From: Thalassovita sp.
GTDB lineage: Bacteria; Pseudomonadota; Alphaproteobacteria; Rhodobacterales; Rhodobacteraceae
Reading direction: 5' to 3'
Assembly (NCBI GenBank): GCA_029212905.1
Contig: JARGPB010000029.1
Span: forward strand, 1-31,482
DNA: 31,482 bases
Shown here: in pieces, positions 1 through 7,569 of the stretch
Layout of the letters: each line of letters starts with the position of its first letter
How positions within the stretch are numbered: position 1 is the stretch's first letter
Made by a program: the position numbers and the translations under genes
Notes under the pieces: model-generated
Seen by the model: only the letters and a program-made list of their open reading frames with translations
Told to the model about the DNA's origin: nothing
Databases searched by the model: none

Positions 1-1325
1 TGGTGTCCTGCGAATGGACCGGCACCATGAACCTGACCGAACCGCATTGCGGCACTGATCTGGGCCTGATGCGCACCAAGGCGGTTCCTCAGGACGATGG
101 CTCCTATAAGCTCTCGGGCCAAAAGATCTTTATCTCGGCCGGCGAGCACGAAATGTCCTCGAACATCATCCACCTGGTTCTGGCCAAGATCCCCGGAGGC
201 CCCGATGGCATCAAGGGCGTGTCCCTGTTCATCGTGCCCAAGTTCATCGTCAACGAAGACGGCACCCCCGGCGCCCGCAACGGCGTCAGCTGTGGCGCGC
301 TGGAAGAAAAGATGGGCATCCACGGCAACTCGACCTGCGTCATGAACTATGACGAGGCCACGGGCTATCTGCTGGGCGACGAACACAAAGGCATGCGTGC
401 CATGTTCACCATGATGAACGAAGCCCGCATCGGCGTCGGCATGCAGGGCCTGACCCAGGCAGAGGCCGCCTATCAGAACGCTGTGATCTACGCCAAGGAT
501 CGCCTGCAAGGCCGCGATGTCACCGGCGTGAAAAACCCCGATGGCCCCGCAGATCCGCTGATCGTGCACCCCGACATCCGCCGCAATCTGATGGACCAGA
601 AATCCTTTATCGAAGGCGCCCGCGCGTTCATCATGTGGAGCTCGGTCATGATCGACCAGGCGCACCGCAGCGGCGACAAGGATGCCGACGGGCTGGTCAG
701 CCTGCTGACCCCCGTGATCAAAGGCTTCCTGACCGACGAAGGCTATGACATGACCGTGCAGGCCCAACAGGTCTATGGCGGCCACGGCTATATCGAAGAA
801 TGGGGCATGTCCCAGTTCACCCGCGACGCCCGGATCGCCATGATCTACGAAGGCGCCAACGGCGTTCAGGCGCTGGATCTTGTCGGCCGCAAACTGGCCC
901 AGGATGGCGGCAAACACGTGATGGCCTTCTTCGACCTGGTGAAGAATTTCATCAAGGAAAACGCCGATAACGAGGCCCTGGCCAAGGATTTCCTGGAGCC
1001 GCTCAAAGCCGCCTCAAAGGATCTGCAAGCCGCGGGTATGTACTTCATGCAAAATGGCATGAAAAATCCGAACAATGCACTATCTGGCTCTTATGACTTC
1101 ATGCACCTGTTCGGTCATGTTTGCCTGGGTCTGATGTGGGCACAAATGGCCAAGGCCGCCCAAAAGGCGCTGGACGCGGGCACCGAAGACAAAGAGTTCT
1201 ACGAGACCAAAATCACCACGGGTCGTTTCTACATGGCGCGCCGCCTGCCCGCCACGGCCCTGCACCTGGCCCGCATCAATACCGGCGCCGACACAGTCAT
1301 GTCGCTGGACGCGGCTAACTTCTAA
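1..1325 (+). CDS. Acyl-CoA dehydrogenase, large (about 590-aa) family, 5' end truncated by window
   Basis: FAD-dependent alpha,beta-dehydrogenation of an acyl-CoA, the first step of a beta-oxidation cycle. The frame is open from the left edge (codons in phase with base 3), so the N-terminal part is missing and 440 residues are visible. The motif TEPHCGTDLG opens the middle beta-domain, which carries the FAD/substrate contacts. The segment QVYGGHGYIEEWG followed by IYEGANGVQALDLVGRK is the C-terminal helical domain; the glutamate in IYEG (visible residue about 283) is in the place of the catalytic base in this family. About 140 further residues match the extra C-terminal domain found in the long dehydrogenases (AidB/DmdC/FadE5-like). 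DmdC, the methylmercaptopropionyl-CoA enzyme, belongs to the same family, so substrate cannot be fixed from sequence. The neighbouring thiolase and FadB favour general fatty-acid oxidation. Confidence 0.9.
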   Translation, partial: VSCEWTGTMNLTEPHCGTDLGLMRTKAVPQDDGSYKLSGQKIFISAGEHEMSSNIIHLVLAKIPGGPDGIKGVSLFIVPKFIVNEDGTPGARNGVSCGALEEKMGIHGNSTCVMNYDEATGYLLGDEHKGMRAMFTMMNEARIGVGMQGLTQAEAAYQNAVIYAKDRLQGRDVTGVKNPDGPADPLIVHPDIRRNLMDQKSFIEGARAFIMWSSVMIDQAHRSGDKDADGLVSLLTPVIKGFLTDEGYDMTVQAQQVYGGHGYIEEWGMSQFTRDARIAMIYEGANGVQALDLVGRKLAQDGGKHVMAFFDLVKNFIKENADNEALAKDFLEPLKAASKDLQAAGMYFMQNGMKNPNNALSGSYDFMHLFGHVCLGLMWAQMAKAAQKALDAGTEDKEFYETKITTGRFYMARRLPATALHLARINTGADTVMSLDAANF

Positions 1326-1400
1326 GCGCAACAGCGTTGCGCGACGAAACGGGGGGAGGCCCCGCTCACGGCGGCTGGCGCACAAGGGGATGCGCCAGCC
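1326..1400 (+). other. Three consecutive hairpins between acyl-CoA dehydrogenase and the 70-aa gene
   Basis: Three perfect inverted repeats sit one after another: GCGCAAC-AGC-GTTGCGC (1326-1342), CGGGG-GGAGG-CCCCG (1350-1364) and GGCTGGCGCA-N8-TGCGCCAGCC (1373-1400, a 10-bp stem). None is followed by a T-run, so they are not canonical intrinsic terminators. They could stabilise the 3' end of the upstream message or set differential expression of the next gene, whose Shine-Dalgarno begins ten bases later. Confidence 0.55.
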
Positions 1401-1421
1401 AGTGAGACCAAAGGAGGACAT

Positions 1422-1634
1422 ATGGCCAAAAGATTTCGCCTGACCCGCCGCTTCAATGCGGCCATGACCGAAGACGGTTATCGCCGCCTAAAGAAGCTCG
1501 CCCAAGAGGCAGGGTTAGATGAAGGAGAGGCCCTATCATTCCTGTTTGAAAATTTTGACAGCGTAATCAACGAAGACACGTTCGGACATCGGCTGCGGCT
1601 CTTCAATTCCGAGCTGGACGCCCGCAAGCGGTAA
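1422..1634 (+). CDS. Small ribbon-helix-helix-like protein (70 aa)
   Basis: Unnamed small basic protein. The start is well supported: AAAGGAGG at 1410-1417 lies just upstream of the ATG. The first 45 residues read like a ribbon-helix-helix fold: a basic beta-strand (RFRLTRRFNAAMT), an amphipathic helix (EDGYRRLKKLAQEAG), a turn, and a second helix (EGEALSFLFENF). Many such proteins are small DNA-binding repressors or antitoxins. No toxin gene lies next to it. It sits between the acyl-CoA dehydrogenase and the GST-thiolase-cupin-fadB run, and two identical dyads lie about 170-210 bp after its stop codon, so a local regulatory role is an attractive inference, but the fold assignment is by eye only. 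Confidence 0.65.
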   Translation: MAKRFRLTRRFNAAMTEDGYRRLKKLAQEAGLDEGEALSFLFENFDSVINEDTFGHRLRLFNSELDARKR

Positions 1635-1720
1635 CGGAAAGGACCCCACCGGCAACCACAGAATCTGCCGTACAGGCAGTGCATTTGAGTATTTTCAGCA
1701 AGATGAAATCAGTGCTGCGG

Positions 1721-1765
1721 CCCCACCCCGAACGCGGGCCGACTGGCATCAGGAACGGGGTGGGG
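1721..1765. repeat. GC-rich inverted repeat CCCCACCCCG / CGGGGTGGGG
   Basis: Perfect 10-bp arms at 1721-1730 and 1756-1765 with a 25-nt spacer, followed on the plus strand only by TTT. This could be a weak terminator for the 70-aa gene, or simply a structured intergenic element. The rest of 1635-1799 shows no supported gene. Confidence 0.45.
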
Positions 1766-1799
1766 TTTCACCTTGCACGCCCATCGGCTCTCCAGCCTG

Positions 1800-1843
1800 T
1801 AACGCAGCGTTAGAATAACCCGATTAACCTTAACGGGGCGTTA
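1800..1843. promoter_or_regulatory. Two operator-like dyads TAACG-N3-CGTTA in the GST promoter region
   Basis: TAACG-CAG-CGTTA at 1800-1812 and TAACG-GGG-CGTTA at 1831-1843 have identical perfect arms, the same spacer length and different spacer bases. Their starts are 31 bp apart, close to three helical turns, so a dimer on each would lie on one face of the DNA. The AT-rich stretch between them (TTAGAATAACCCGATTAACC) may be promoter. They precede the GST-thiolase-cupin-fadB genes. The cognate regulator is unknown. Confidence 0.6.
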
Positions 1844-1925
1844 CGATAGGAAAGCCAGCCTTTTCATCTTGCTAAAAATACTCAAACTCCACGACAGACA
1901 AATGCGCGAACAGGGAGGACGGGGC

Positions 1926-2561
1926 ATGACGATGAAACTCTATTGCTTTGGTGAAAGCGGAAATTCGTACAAGGCGGCGCTGGCGCTGGAGCTCAGCGGG
2001 CTGGACTGGGAGCCGGTCTGGGTGGATTTCTTTAGCGGAGCGGCGCGCAGCCCCGAATACCGCGCTCTGAACGTGATGGGCGAGGCCCCGGTTCTGGTGG
2101 ACGGTGACGAAACCCTGACCCAATCGGGCGTCATCCAGATGTATATCACCGAAAAGTCCGGCAAGTTCGGCGGCAACACCCCTGCCGAGGCGCGCGAAGT
2201 GATGCGCTGGATGTTTTGGGATAATCACAAAATGTCGTCGCAGGCTGGCATGACGCGGTTTCTGACGAATTTCCTACCTGAAAAGCACCGCAACGCCGAT
2301 GTGATCGCGTTCAACACCGGCCGCTTGAAGACCGCGTTTCAAACGCTGGACTCGGCTCTTGAGGGGCGTGACTGGCTGGTTGGGGACGCTGTGACCAATG
2401 CCGATCTGTCCTGCTGCGGATATCTGTTCTACCCCGAGCCCTTTGGGTTCGACCGCGCAGACTGGCCCAATATCGACCGCTGGCTTGGCAATATCTCGGC
2501 CCTGCCCGGTTGGAAACACCCATATGATTTGATGCCCGGCTCCCCTGCGGACCGGACCTAA
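1926..2561 (+). CDS. Glutathione S-transferase family protein (211 aa)
   Basis: Cytosolic GST-type protein. The N-terminal thioredoxin-like domain runs from KLYCFGESGNSYKAALALE through GEAPVLVDGDETLTQSGVI. The cis-proline loop (APVLVDG) and the QSG glutathione-contact motif are visible, and a serine-containing SGNSYK segment stands where the catalytic Ser/Tyr/Cys lies in the family. The all-helical C-terminal domain holds the NADLSCCGYLFY segment. A start at 1926 is preferred over a TTG at 1869 because GGGAGGA at 1913-1919 is well placed and residue 1 then begins the first beta-strand. It leads a run with thiolase, cupin and fadB; a role handling electrophilic or enoyl by-products of beta-oxidation is inference. 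The next gene starts 19 nt downstream, so the two are probably cotranscribed. Confidence 0.85.
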   Translation: MTMKLYCFGESGNSYKAALALELSGLDWEPVWVDFFSGAARSPEYRALNVMGEAPVLVDGDETLTQSGVIQMYITEKSGKFGGNTPAEAREVMRWMFWDNHKMSSQAGMTRFLTNFLPEKHRNADVIAFNTGRLKTAFQTLDSALEGRDWLVGDAVTNADLSCCGYLFYPEPFGFDRADWPNIDRWLGNISALPGWKHPYDLMPGSPADRT

Positions 2562-2580
2562 CTGAAGAGGAAAGGCAACC

Positions 2581-3792
2581 ATGACCGAAGCCTATATCTA
2601 TGACGCTGTGCGCACACCGCGCGGCAAGGGCCGCGCTGACGGGTCGCTGCATGAAGTGACCTCGGTGCGGATGTCCGCGCATGTATTGAACGCCCTGAAG
2701 GGTCGCAACGGCCTGGACGGCCACGCCGTCGAGGACGTGATCTGGGGCAATGTTACTCAGGTGATGGAACAGGGCGCGTGTCTGGCGCGGACCGCTGTTT
2801 TGGCCTCGGATCTGGATGAGTCCATTCCTGGCCTGTCGATCAACCGCTTTTGCGCCTCGGGCATGGAGGCCGTGAACCTGGCCGCCAACCAGCTTAAGGG
2901 CGGCGCGGGCGAGGCCTATATCGCCGGTGGCGTCGAAATGATGAGCCGCGTGCCCATGGGCAGCGACGGCGCCGCCGTAGCGGTCGACCCGACCGTCGCG
3001 ATGGAGAAATATTTCGTTCCCCAAGGGATTTCCGCGGATATCATCGCCACCGAATACGGGTTCACCCGCGATCAGGCGGATGCTCTGGCCGTTGAATCGC
3101 AAAAACGCGCCAAGGCCGCGTGGGACGACAACCGCTTTGCCAAATCCGTGGTGCCTGTTACCGATGTGAACGGCCTGACCATTCTGGACCACGACGAATT
3201 CATCCGTCCCGGCACCGATATGCAGGGGCTGGGCGCGCTGAAACCTTCGTTCAAGGACATGGGCGAGGTCATGCCCGGTTTCGACAAGGTCGCGATGCTG
3301 AAATACCCGCATCTGGAACGCATCAACCACATCCACCACGCGGGCAACTCGTCCGGGATCGTGGACGGGGCGGCGGCTGTGCTGATTGGTAACGCCGAGT
3401 TCGGCAAGAAATACGGGCTGAAGCCGCGCGCGCGCATCCGCCAGACCTGTAAAATCGGCACCGAGCCCACCATCATGCTGACCGGCCCCGTGCCCGCCAC
3501 GCAGAAAATCCTGGCCGACAGCGGCATGGCGATCAGCGACATCGACCTGTTCGAAGTCAACGAGGCCTTTGCCTCGGTTGTGTTGCGGTTCCAGCAGGCG
3601 TTCGATGTGGACATGGACAAGGTCAACGTCAACGGCGGGTCCATCGCGATGGGGCACCCTCTGGGCGCAACCGGCGCGATCATCATCAGCACCCTGCTGG
3701 ACGAACTGGAACGCCAGGACAAAGAGGTTGGCCTGGCCACCCTGTGCATCGCATCCGGCATGGGCGCAGCCACGATCATCGAGCGCGTCTAA
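2581..3792 (+). CDS. fadA: Acetyl-CoA C-acyltransferase (thiolase, FadA type)
   Basis: Thiolytic cleavage of 3-ketoacyl-CoA, the last step of beta-oxidation; works with the FadB encoded two genes downstream. At 403 aa it has the usual thiolase length. The nucleophilic cysteine is Cys91 in NRFCASGMEA; the GHP histidine is His359 in GGSIAMGHPLGATGA; the second catalytic cysteine is Cys389 in LCIASGMGAA. The HAGNSSGIVDGAA motif precedes the C-terminal half. The ATG is preceded by GAGGAAAGG. Its stop overlaps the cupin start (TAATG), implying translational coupling. A biosynthetic acetyl-CoA acetyltransferase would look similar; the fadB neighbour argues for the degradative role. Confidence 0.93.
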   Translation: MTEAYIYDAVRTPRGKGRADGSLHEVTSVRMSAHVLNALKGRNGLDGHAVEDVIWGNVTQVMEQGACLARTAVLASDLDESIPGLSINRFCASGMEAVNLAANQLKGGAGEAYIAGGVEMMSRVPMGSDGAAVAVDPTVAMEKYFVPQGISADIIATEYGFTRDQADALAVESQKRAKAAWDDNRFAKSVVPVTDVNGLTILDHDEFIRPGTDMQGLGALKPSFKDMGEVMPGFDKVAMLKYPHLERINHIHHAGNSSGIVDGAAAVLIGNAEFGKKYGLKPRARIRQTCKIGTEPTIMLTGPVPATQKILADSGMAISDIDLFEVNEAFASVVLRFQQAFDVDMDKVNVNGGSIAMGHPLGATGAIIISTLLDELERQDKEVGLATLCIASGMGAATIIERV

Positions 3793-4280
3793 TGCCGAAA
3801 CTGGATCTCTCTCGCATCGACCGGCGCACCGGCTCGATTTATCCCGGTCAGCTGGATCAGCTGATGCAGGGACGCAGCAGCCTGCGGCTGGGCGATGCGG
3901 GCGGTCTGACCCAGTTTGGCGTGAACCTTGTGCAGCTGGAACCGGGGGCGAAATCGTCCCTGCGCCATTATCACATGGAACAGGACGAATTCGTCATGGT
4001 TACCCAAGGCACCTGTACCTTGATCGACGATGACGGAGCGCAGGATCTGCACCCCGGCGATTGCGCCGCCTTTCCGGCGGGCACCCCCAATGGGCACACG
4101 TTCGAAAACAGAACAGATGCGCTTGCCGCCTTTTTGGTGGTCGGCACGCGCACCCCGACAGAAACCGCTTTCTACAGCGATATGGATATGAAGGTGACCG
4201 TGGACGACACCGGATTCACCTTCACCCGCAATGACGGCAGCCCGCTGACGGCTGACCAGATCGGAGAAGACAATGGCTGA
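3792..4280 (+). CDS. Cupin-domain protein embedded in the fad operon (162 aa)
   Basis: Single-domain cupin. Motif 1 is the RHYHMEQDEFVMVTQG segment, with the two histidines and the glutamate that normally bind a metal; motif 2 is PGDCAAFPAGTPNGH, with the last histidine. The start is set by the TAATG overlap with the thiolase stop, and the end overlaps fadB by 8 nt, so all three genes are probably translationally coupled. Tight coupling to beta-oxidation suggests action on an acyl-CoA by-product, metabolite sensing, or help to the complex, but no reaction can be assigned. The C-terminal 35 residues (MDMKVTVDDTGFTFTRNDG) follow the barrel and may cap it. Confidence 0.85.
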   Translation: MPKLDLSRIDRRTGSIYPGQLDQLMQGRSSLRLGDAGGLTQFGVNLVQLEPGAKSSLRHYHMEQDEFVMVTQGTCTLIDDDGAQDLHPGDCAAFPAGTPNGHTFENRTDALAAFLVVGTRTPTETAFYSDMDMKVTVDDTGFTFTRNDGSPLTADQIGEDNG

Positions 4281-6474
4281 TTTTACACTGACCAAAGACG
4301 CCGAGGGCGTCGCCACCCTGACCTGGGATTGCCCAGATAAATCCATGAACGTCATGAGCGGCGAAGCTCTGATCGTGCTAAGCGACCTGATCGACGACGC
4401 GCTGGCCGACGAGACCGTCAAGGGCGTGATCATCACCAGCGCCAAGAAGGATTTCGCCGGTGGCATGGACCTGAACGTTCTGGCCAAAATGAAAGAAGAC
4501 GCAGGCGACGACCCGGCCCGCGGGCTGTTCGAAGGCATCATGCAGATGCATGCTCTGCTGCGCAAAATCGAGCTGGCCGGGATGGACTTCAAGACCAAGA
4601 AGGGTGGCAAACCGATCGCTGCCGTCCTGCCCGGCACCGCCGTTGGCATCGGGTTGGAGCTGCCCCTGGCGACGCACCGCATCTTTGCGGCCAACAACCC
4701 AAAGGCCAAGATCGGTCTGCCCGAAATCATGGTTGGCATTTTCCCCGGCGCAGGCGGCACCACCCGTTTCGTGCGCAAAATGGGCGCGATGGCCGCCAGC
4801 CCCTTCCTGCTGCAAGGCAAGCTGGTCGACCCGAAAAAGGCCAAAGGCGCAGGCATCATTGACGAGGTTTCCGACGATCCGATGGCCGCGGCCCGTGAAT
4901 GGGTACTGAACGCCAAGGACGCCGATCTGGTCAAACCCTGGGACGCCAAGGGCTATAAAATGCCCGGCGGCGCGCCGTATCACCCCGCAGGATTCCCGAC
5001 ATTCGTGGGCGCCTCGGCCATGGTCAGCGCCAACACCAACGGTGCGTTCCCGGCGGCACAAGCGCTGCTCAGCGCGGTCTACGAAGGCGCGATGGTCAAC
5101 TTTGACACCGCCCTCAAGATCGAGGCCCGCTGGTTCACCAATATCCTGATGAACCCGTCGTCCTCGGCCATGATCCGGTCCCTGTTCCTGAACAAGGAAG
5201 CCCTGGAAAAAGGCGCCGTGCGTCCCAAGGGAATCGCGGATCAATCCGTCAAGAAAATCGGCGTTCTGGGCGCTGGCATGATGGGCGCGGGTATCGCTCT
5301 GGTGTCGGCACAGGCCGGGATGGAGGTCGTGCTGATCGACCGCGACCAAGAGGCTGCGGATCGCGGCAAAGCCTACGCGGAAACCTATATGGATAAGGGC
5401 ATCAAACGCGGCAAAGCCACCCCCGAGAAGAAAGAGGCGCTGCTGGCCCGCATCACCGCCACCCCCGATCTGGACGCGCTGAAAGGCTGTGATCTGATCA
5501 TCGAGGCGGTGTTCGAAGACCCCGGTGTAAAGGCCGAGATGACCAAAAAGGTCGAGGCCATCATCCCCGAGGATTGCATCTTTGCCTCCAACACCTCGAC
5601 CCTGCCGATCACCGGACTGGCCAAGGCGTCCGTGCGGCCTGAACAGTTCATCGGCATCCACTTCTTCAGCCCGGTCGAAAAGATGTTCCTGGTGGAAATC
5701 ATCAAGGGCAAGGAAACCGGCGATCGCGCGGTGGCCAAGGCGCTGGACTACGTCCGCCAGATCCGCAAAACCCCGATCGTGGTCAATGACGCGCGGTTCT
5801 TCTACTGCAACCGCTGCATCATCCCCTACATGAACGAGGCCATGCGCATCGTGACCGAGGGCACACCGGCGGCGATGGTGGATCATGCGGCGCAGCAGCT
5901 GGGCTTCCCCGTGGGGCCGATCCAGCTGACGGACGAAACCTCGATTGATCTGGGCGCCAAGATTGCCCGCGCGACCAAGGCCGCGATGGGCGACGCCTAT
6001 CCCGCAAGCCCCGCAGACGACCTGATCTTCTGGATGGAAGAGCTGGGCCGTCTGGGCCGCAAATCCAAGGCGGGCTTCTTTGACTATGACGAGAAGGGCA
6101 AGCGCCAGGGCTATTGGCAGGGTATCACCGAAAAATTCCCCGCTGCGGCCGAGCTGCCCAGCCTTCAGGACGTCAAGGACCGTCTGATGTTCGCGCAGGT
6201 GCTGGAAGCGGTGCGCGCGCTGGAAGAAGGTGTTGTCGAGGACATCCGCGAAGGCGATGTCGGCGCGATCCTGGCCTGGGGCTTTGCGCCCTGGTCGGGC
6301 GGGCCGTATAGCTGGCTGGACATGCTGGGCGCCGAATACGCCGCCGCCCGTTGCGACGAGCTGGAAGCAACCTATGGCGAGCGTTTCAAATGCCCCGACC
6401 TGCTGCGCGAGATGGCGGCAAAAGGTCAGACTTTCTATGGTCGGTTCAACCCCGAGGCCAAATCAGCCGCCTAA
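4273..6474 (+). CDS. fadB: Multifunctional fatty-acid oxidation protein FadB/FadJ (enoyl-CoA hydratase / 3-hydroxyacyl-CoA dehydrogenase)
   Basis: Two-reaction enzyme of the beta-oxidation cycle: hydration of the 2-enoyl-CoA, then NAD-dependent oxidation to 3-ketoacyl-CoA, passed to the thiolase encoded just upstream. The 733-aa length fits FadB/FadJ. Residues 1 to about 200 are a crotonase domain (KDFAGGMDLNVL and GTAVGIGLELPLATHR oxyanion-hole segments; LPEIMVGIFPGAGGTTR). The Rossmann domain begins at about residue 326 with IGVLGAGMMGAGIA, the glycine-rich NAD site. His463 in GIHFFSPVEKMFLVEI is in the place of the catalytic histidine. Two C-terminal helical HCDH domains follow (GPIQLTDETSIDLG; EGDVGAILAWGFAPWSGGP). 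A terminator follows directly. No frameshift or missing motif was seen. Confidence 0.95.
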   Translation: MADFTLTKDAEGVATLTWDCPDKSMNVMSGEALIVLSDLIDDALADETVKGVIITSAKKDFAGGMDLNVLAKMKEDAGDDPARGLFEGIMQMHALLRKIELAGMDFKTKKGGKPIAAVLPGTAVGIGLELPLATHRIFAANNPKAKIGLPEIMVGIFPGAGGTTRFVRKMGAMAASPFLLQGKLVDPKKAKGAGIIDEVSDDPMAAAREWVLNAKDADLVKPWDAKGYKMPGGAPYHPAGFPTFVGASAMVSANTNGAFPAAQALLSAVYEGAMVNFDTALKIEARWFTNILMNPSSSAMIRSLFLNKEALEKGAVRPKGIADQSVKKIGVLGAGMMGAGIALVSAQAGMEVVLIDRDQEAADRGKAYAETYMDKGIKRGKATPEKKEALLARITATPDLDALKGCDLIIEAVFEDPGVKAEMTKKVEAIIPEDCIFASNTSTLPITGLAKASVRPEQFIGIHFFSPVEKMFLVEIIKGKETGDRAVAKALDYVRQIRKTPIVVNDARFFYCNRCIIPYMNEAMRIVTEGTPAAMVDHAAQQLGFPVGPIQLTDETSIDLGAKIARATKAAMGDAYPASPADDLIFWMEELGRLGRKSKAGFFDYDEKGKRQGYWQGITEKFPAAAELPSLQDVKDRLMFAQVLEAVRALEEGVVEDIREGDVGAILAWGFAPWSGGPYSWLDMLGAEYAAARCDELEATYGERFKCPDLLREMAAKGQTFYGRFNPEAKSAA

Positions 6475-6496
6475 GGCTGCCCCTGCCCAAACACAG

Positions 6497-6526
6497 ACGC
6501 GCGCCCCCACAAGGGCGCGCGTTTTT
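6497..6526 (+). terminator. Intrinsic terminator after fadB
   Basis: Perfect 10-bp stem ACGCGCGCCC (6497-6506) / GGGCGCGCGT (6513-6522), 6-nt loop, then a T-run to 6526. It starts 22 bases after the fadB stop and closes the fad transcription unit. Confidence 0.9.
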
Positions 6527-6576
6527 CGTTGCGATAACAAGCGCCGCAGCTGCGCGGCCCTTCCTGCCCGACGTGC

Positions 6577-7560
6577 CTAGGGGGCAATAATCGGGCTGGC
6601 TTGGATCTCGGACTCCTTGGTCTCGACCCCAACAAAAGACGTGCCATGCTTGAACCAGCTTTCAGGCGCAGGCGCCCCCCAAAGCGTCTGGCGCTGCGGA
6701 TCCTGAAGGTCCCATTTGATCGGCTCCAGATCAGGGTCAACCGTCTGATAATCCGAGCAATAAATCTCGATCCGGTGGCCATCTGGGTCCAGAATATACA
6801 GGAAAAACGCGTTGGAAATCCCGTGACGCCCCGGGCCTCTCTCGATGTTTTTGGTGTATCCAGTCGTCGACATCAGATCCAGCAGGTCGATGATGTTCAA
6901 CGGCGTCGGCACCCAGAATGCGACGTGATGCATCCGTGGACCCGTCCCATTGGTAAAGGCCATGTCATGCACGCCGCCCTTGCGGTGCATCCAGGCGGCC
7001 CACAGCTTCTTGCTGTCCTCGTCTTCGGTGTATTCAGTCACCCGAAACCCAAAGTCACTGTAGAACGCAACCGAGGCATCCACGTCATGCGAGAAACAGT
7101 TGAAGTGGTCGATCCGCAGCGGTTTGACGCCCCGATACAGCGCGTATTGCTGGTGGATGGGCGCCAGCCGGTCCATTTTGTGATAGAATTCCAGCGGGAT
7201 CCCCATGTTGTCAGAGGTCAGCAGCGTTTTCCCCTGATAAGGCCGATCGACCCAGGACGTCGGGCGGCCTTTGGCGCGGAAATAGGCTTCGGCGCGATCC
7301 AGGTCTTCCTCGTCAAAGGTCTTGAACCCCATCACCTCGACCGTGCCGGGCTGATCGGATTTCTGCAAGATGATGCAATGGTGTCCGCGTTCTTCCATGG
7401 CACGCAGATAGATATGGCTGTCGGTCTCGTCGGTGACCTGCAAGCCAAGGATATCGGTATAGAACCTCCGCGAGGCCGCCAGATCGGCCACGTTCAGACA
7501 GACGTGGCTTAACCGGATGGTGTTGAAATCGGGGTACAGGTTGGGGGCTGGAACTGGCAT
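6577..7560 (-). CDS. Extradiol dioxygenase, vicinal-oxygen-chelate type (homoprotocatechuate 2,3-dioxygenase-like)
   Basis: Fe(II)/Mn(II) ring-cleaving dioxygenase of the type I (VOC) class. It resembles the Brevibacterium/Arthrobacter homoprotocatechuate 2,3-dioxygenases (HPCD/MndD) across almost its whole length, especially LRIDHFN, AAWMHRK, GPRMHHVAF and ERGPGRHG...FLYILDPDGHRIEIY. Predicted metal ligands are His152, His212 and Glu265; His198 is where the acid-base histidine (H200 of HPCD) sits. At 327 aa it is shorter at the C-terminus than HPCD (about 365 aa). I chose ATG 7560, not TTG 7563, since TAGGAGG is well spaced for either but ATG is favoured. It lies 9 nt downstream of hpaD, an unrelated enzyme of the same specificity. 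Confidence 0.88.
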   Translation of the reverse strand: MPVPAPNLYPDFNTIRLSHVCLNVADLAASRRFYTDILGLQVTDETDSHIYLRAMEERGHHCIILQKSDQPGTVEVMGFKTFDEEDLDRAEAYFRAKGRPTSWVDRPYQGKTLLTSDNMGIPLEFYHKMDRLAPIHQQYALYRGVKPLRIDHFNCFSHDVDASVAFYSDFGFRVTEYTEDEDSKKLWAAWMHRKGGVHDMAFTNGTGPRMHHVAFWVPTPLNIIDLLDLMSTTGYTKNIERGPGRHGISNAFFLYILDPDGHRIEIYCSDYQTVDPDLEPIKWDLQDPQRQTLWGAPAPESWFKHGTSFVGVETKESEIQASPIIAP

Positions 7561-7569
7561 CAAAGCCTC

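Noticed and set aside
1..1325. Assignment as DmdC (methylmercaptopropionyl-CoA dehydrogenase), with the ligase at 11420-13045 as DmdB
   Set aside because: Families overlap, but the neighbours are general beta-oxidation genes and the ligase does not look like characterised DmdB; no DmdA or DmdD is in the window.
1422..1634. Antitoxin of a toxin-antitoxin pair
   Set aside because: No adjacent small toxin-like gene on either strand; the next gene is a GST 291 bp away.
2311..3657. Long open frame (448 codons) on the minus strand opposite the thiolase and GST genes
   Set aside because: Low-complexity His/Gly/Arg-rich translation with no motif, antisense to clearly real genes; typical shadow frame in GC-rich DNA.
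4378..5886. 502-codon minus-strand open frame opposite fadB
   Set aside because: No domain or Shine-Dalgarno support; mirrors the codon bias of fadB.
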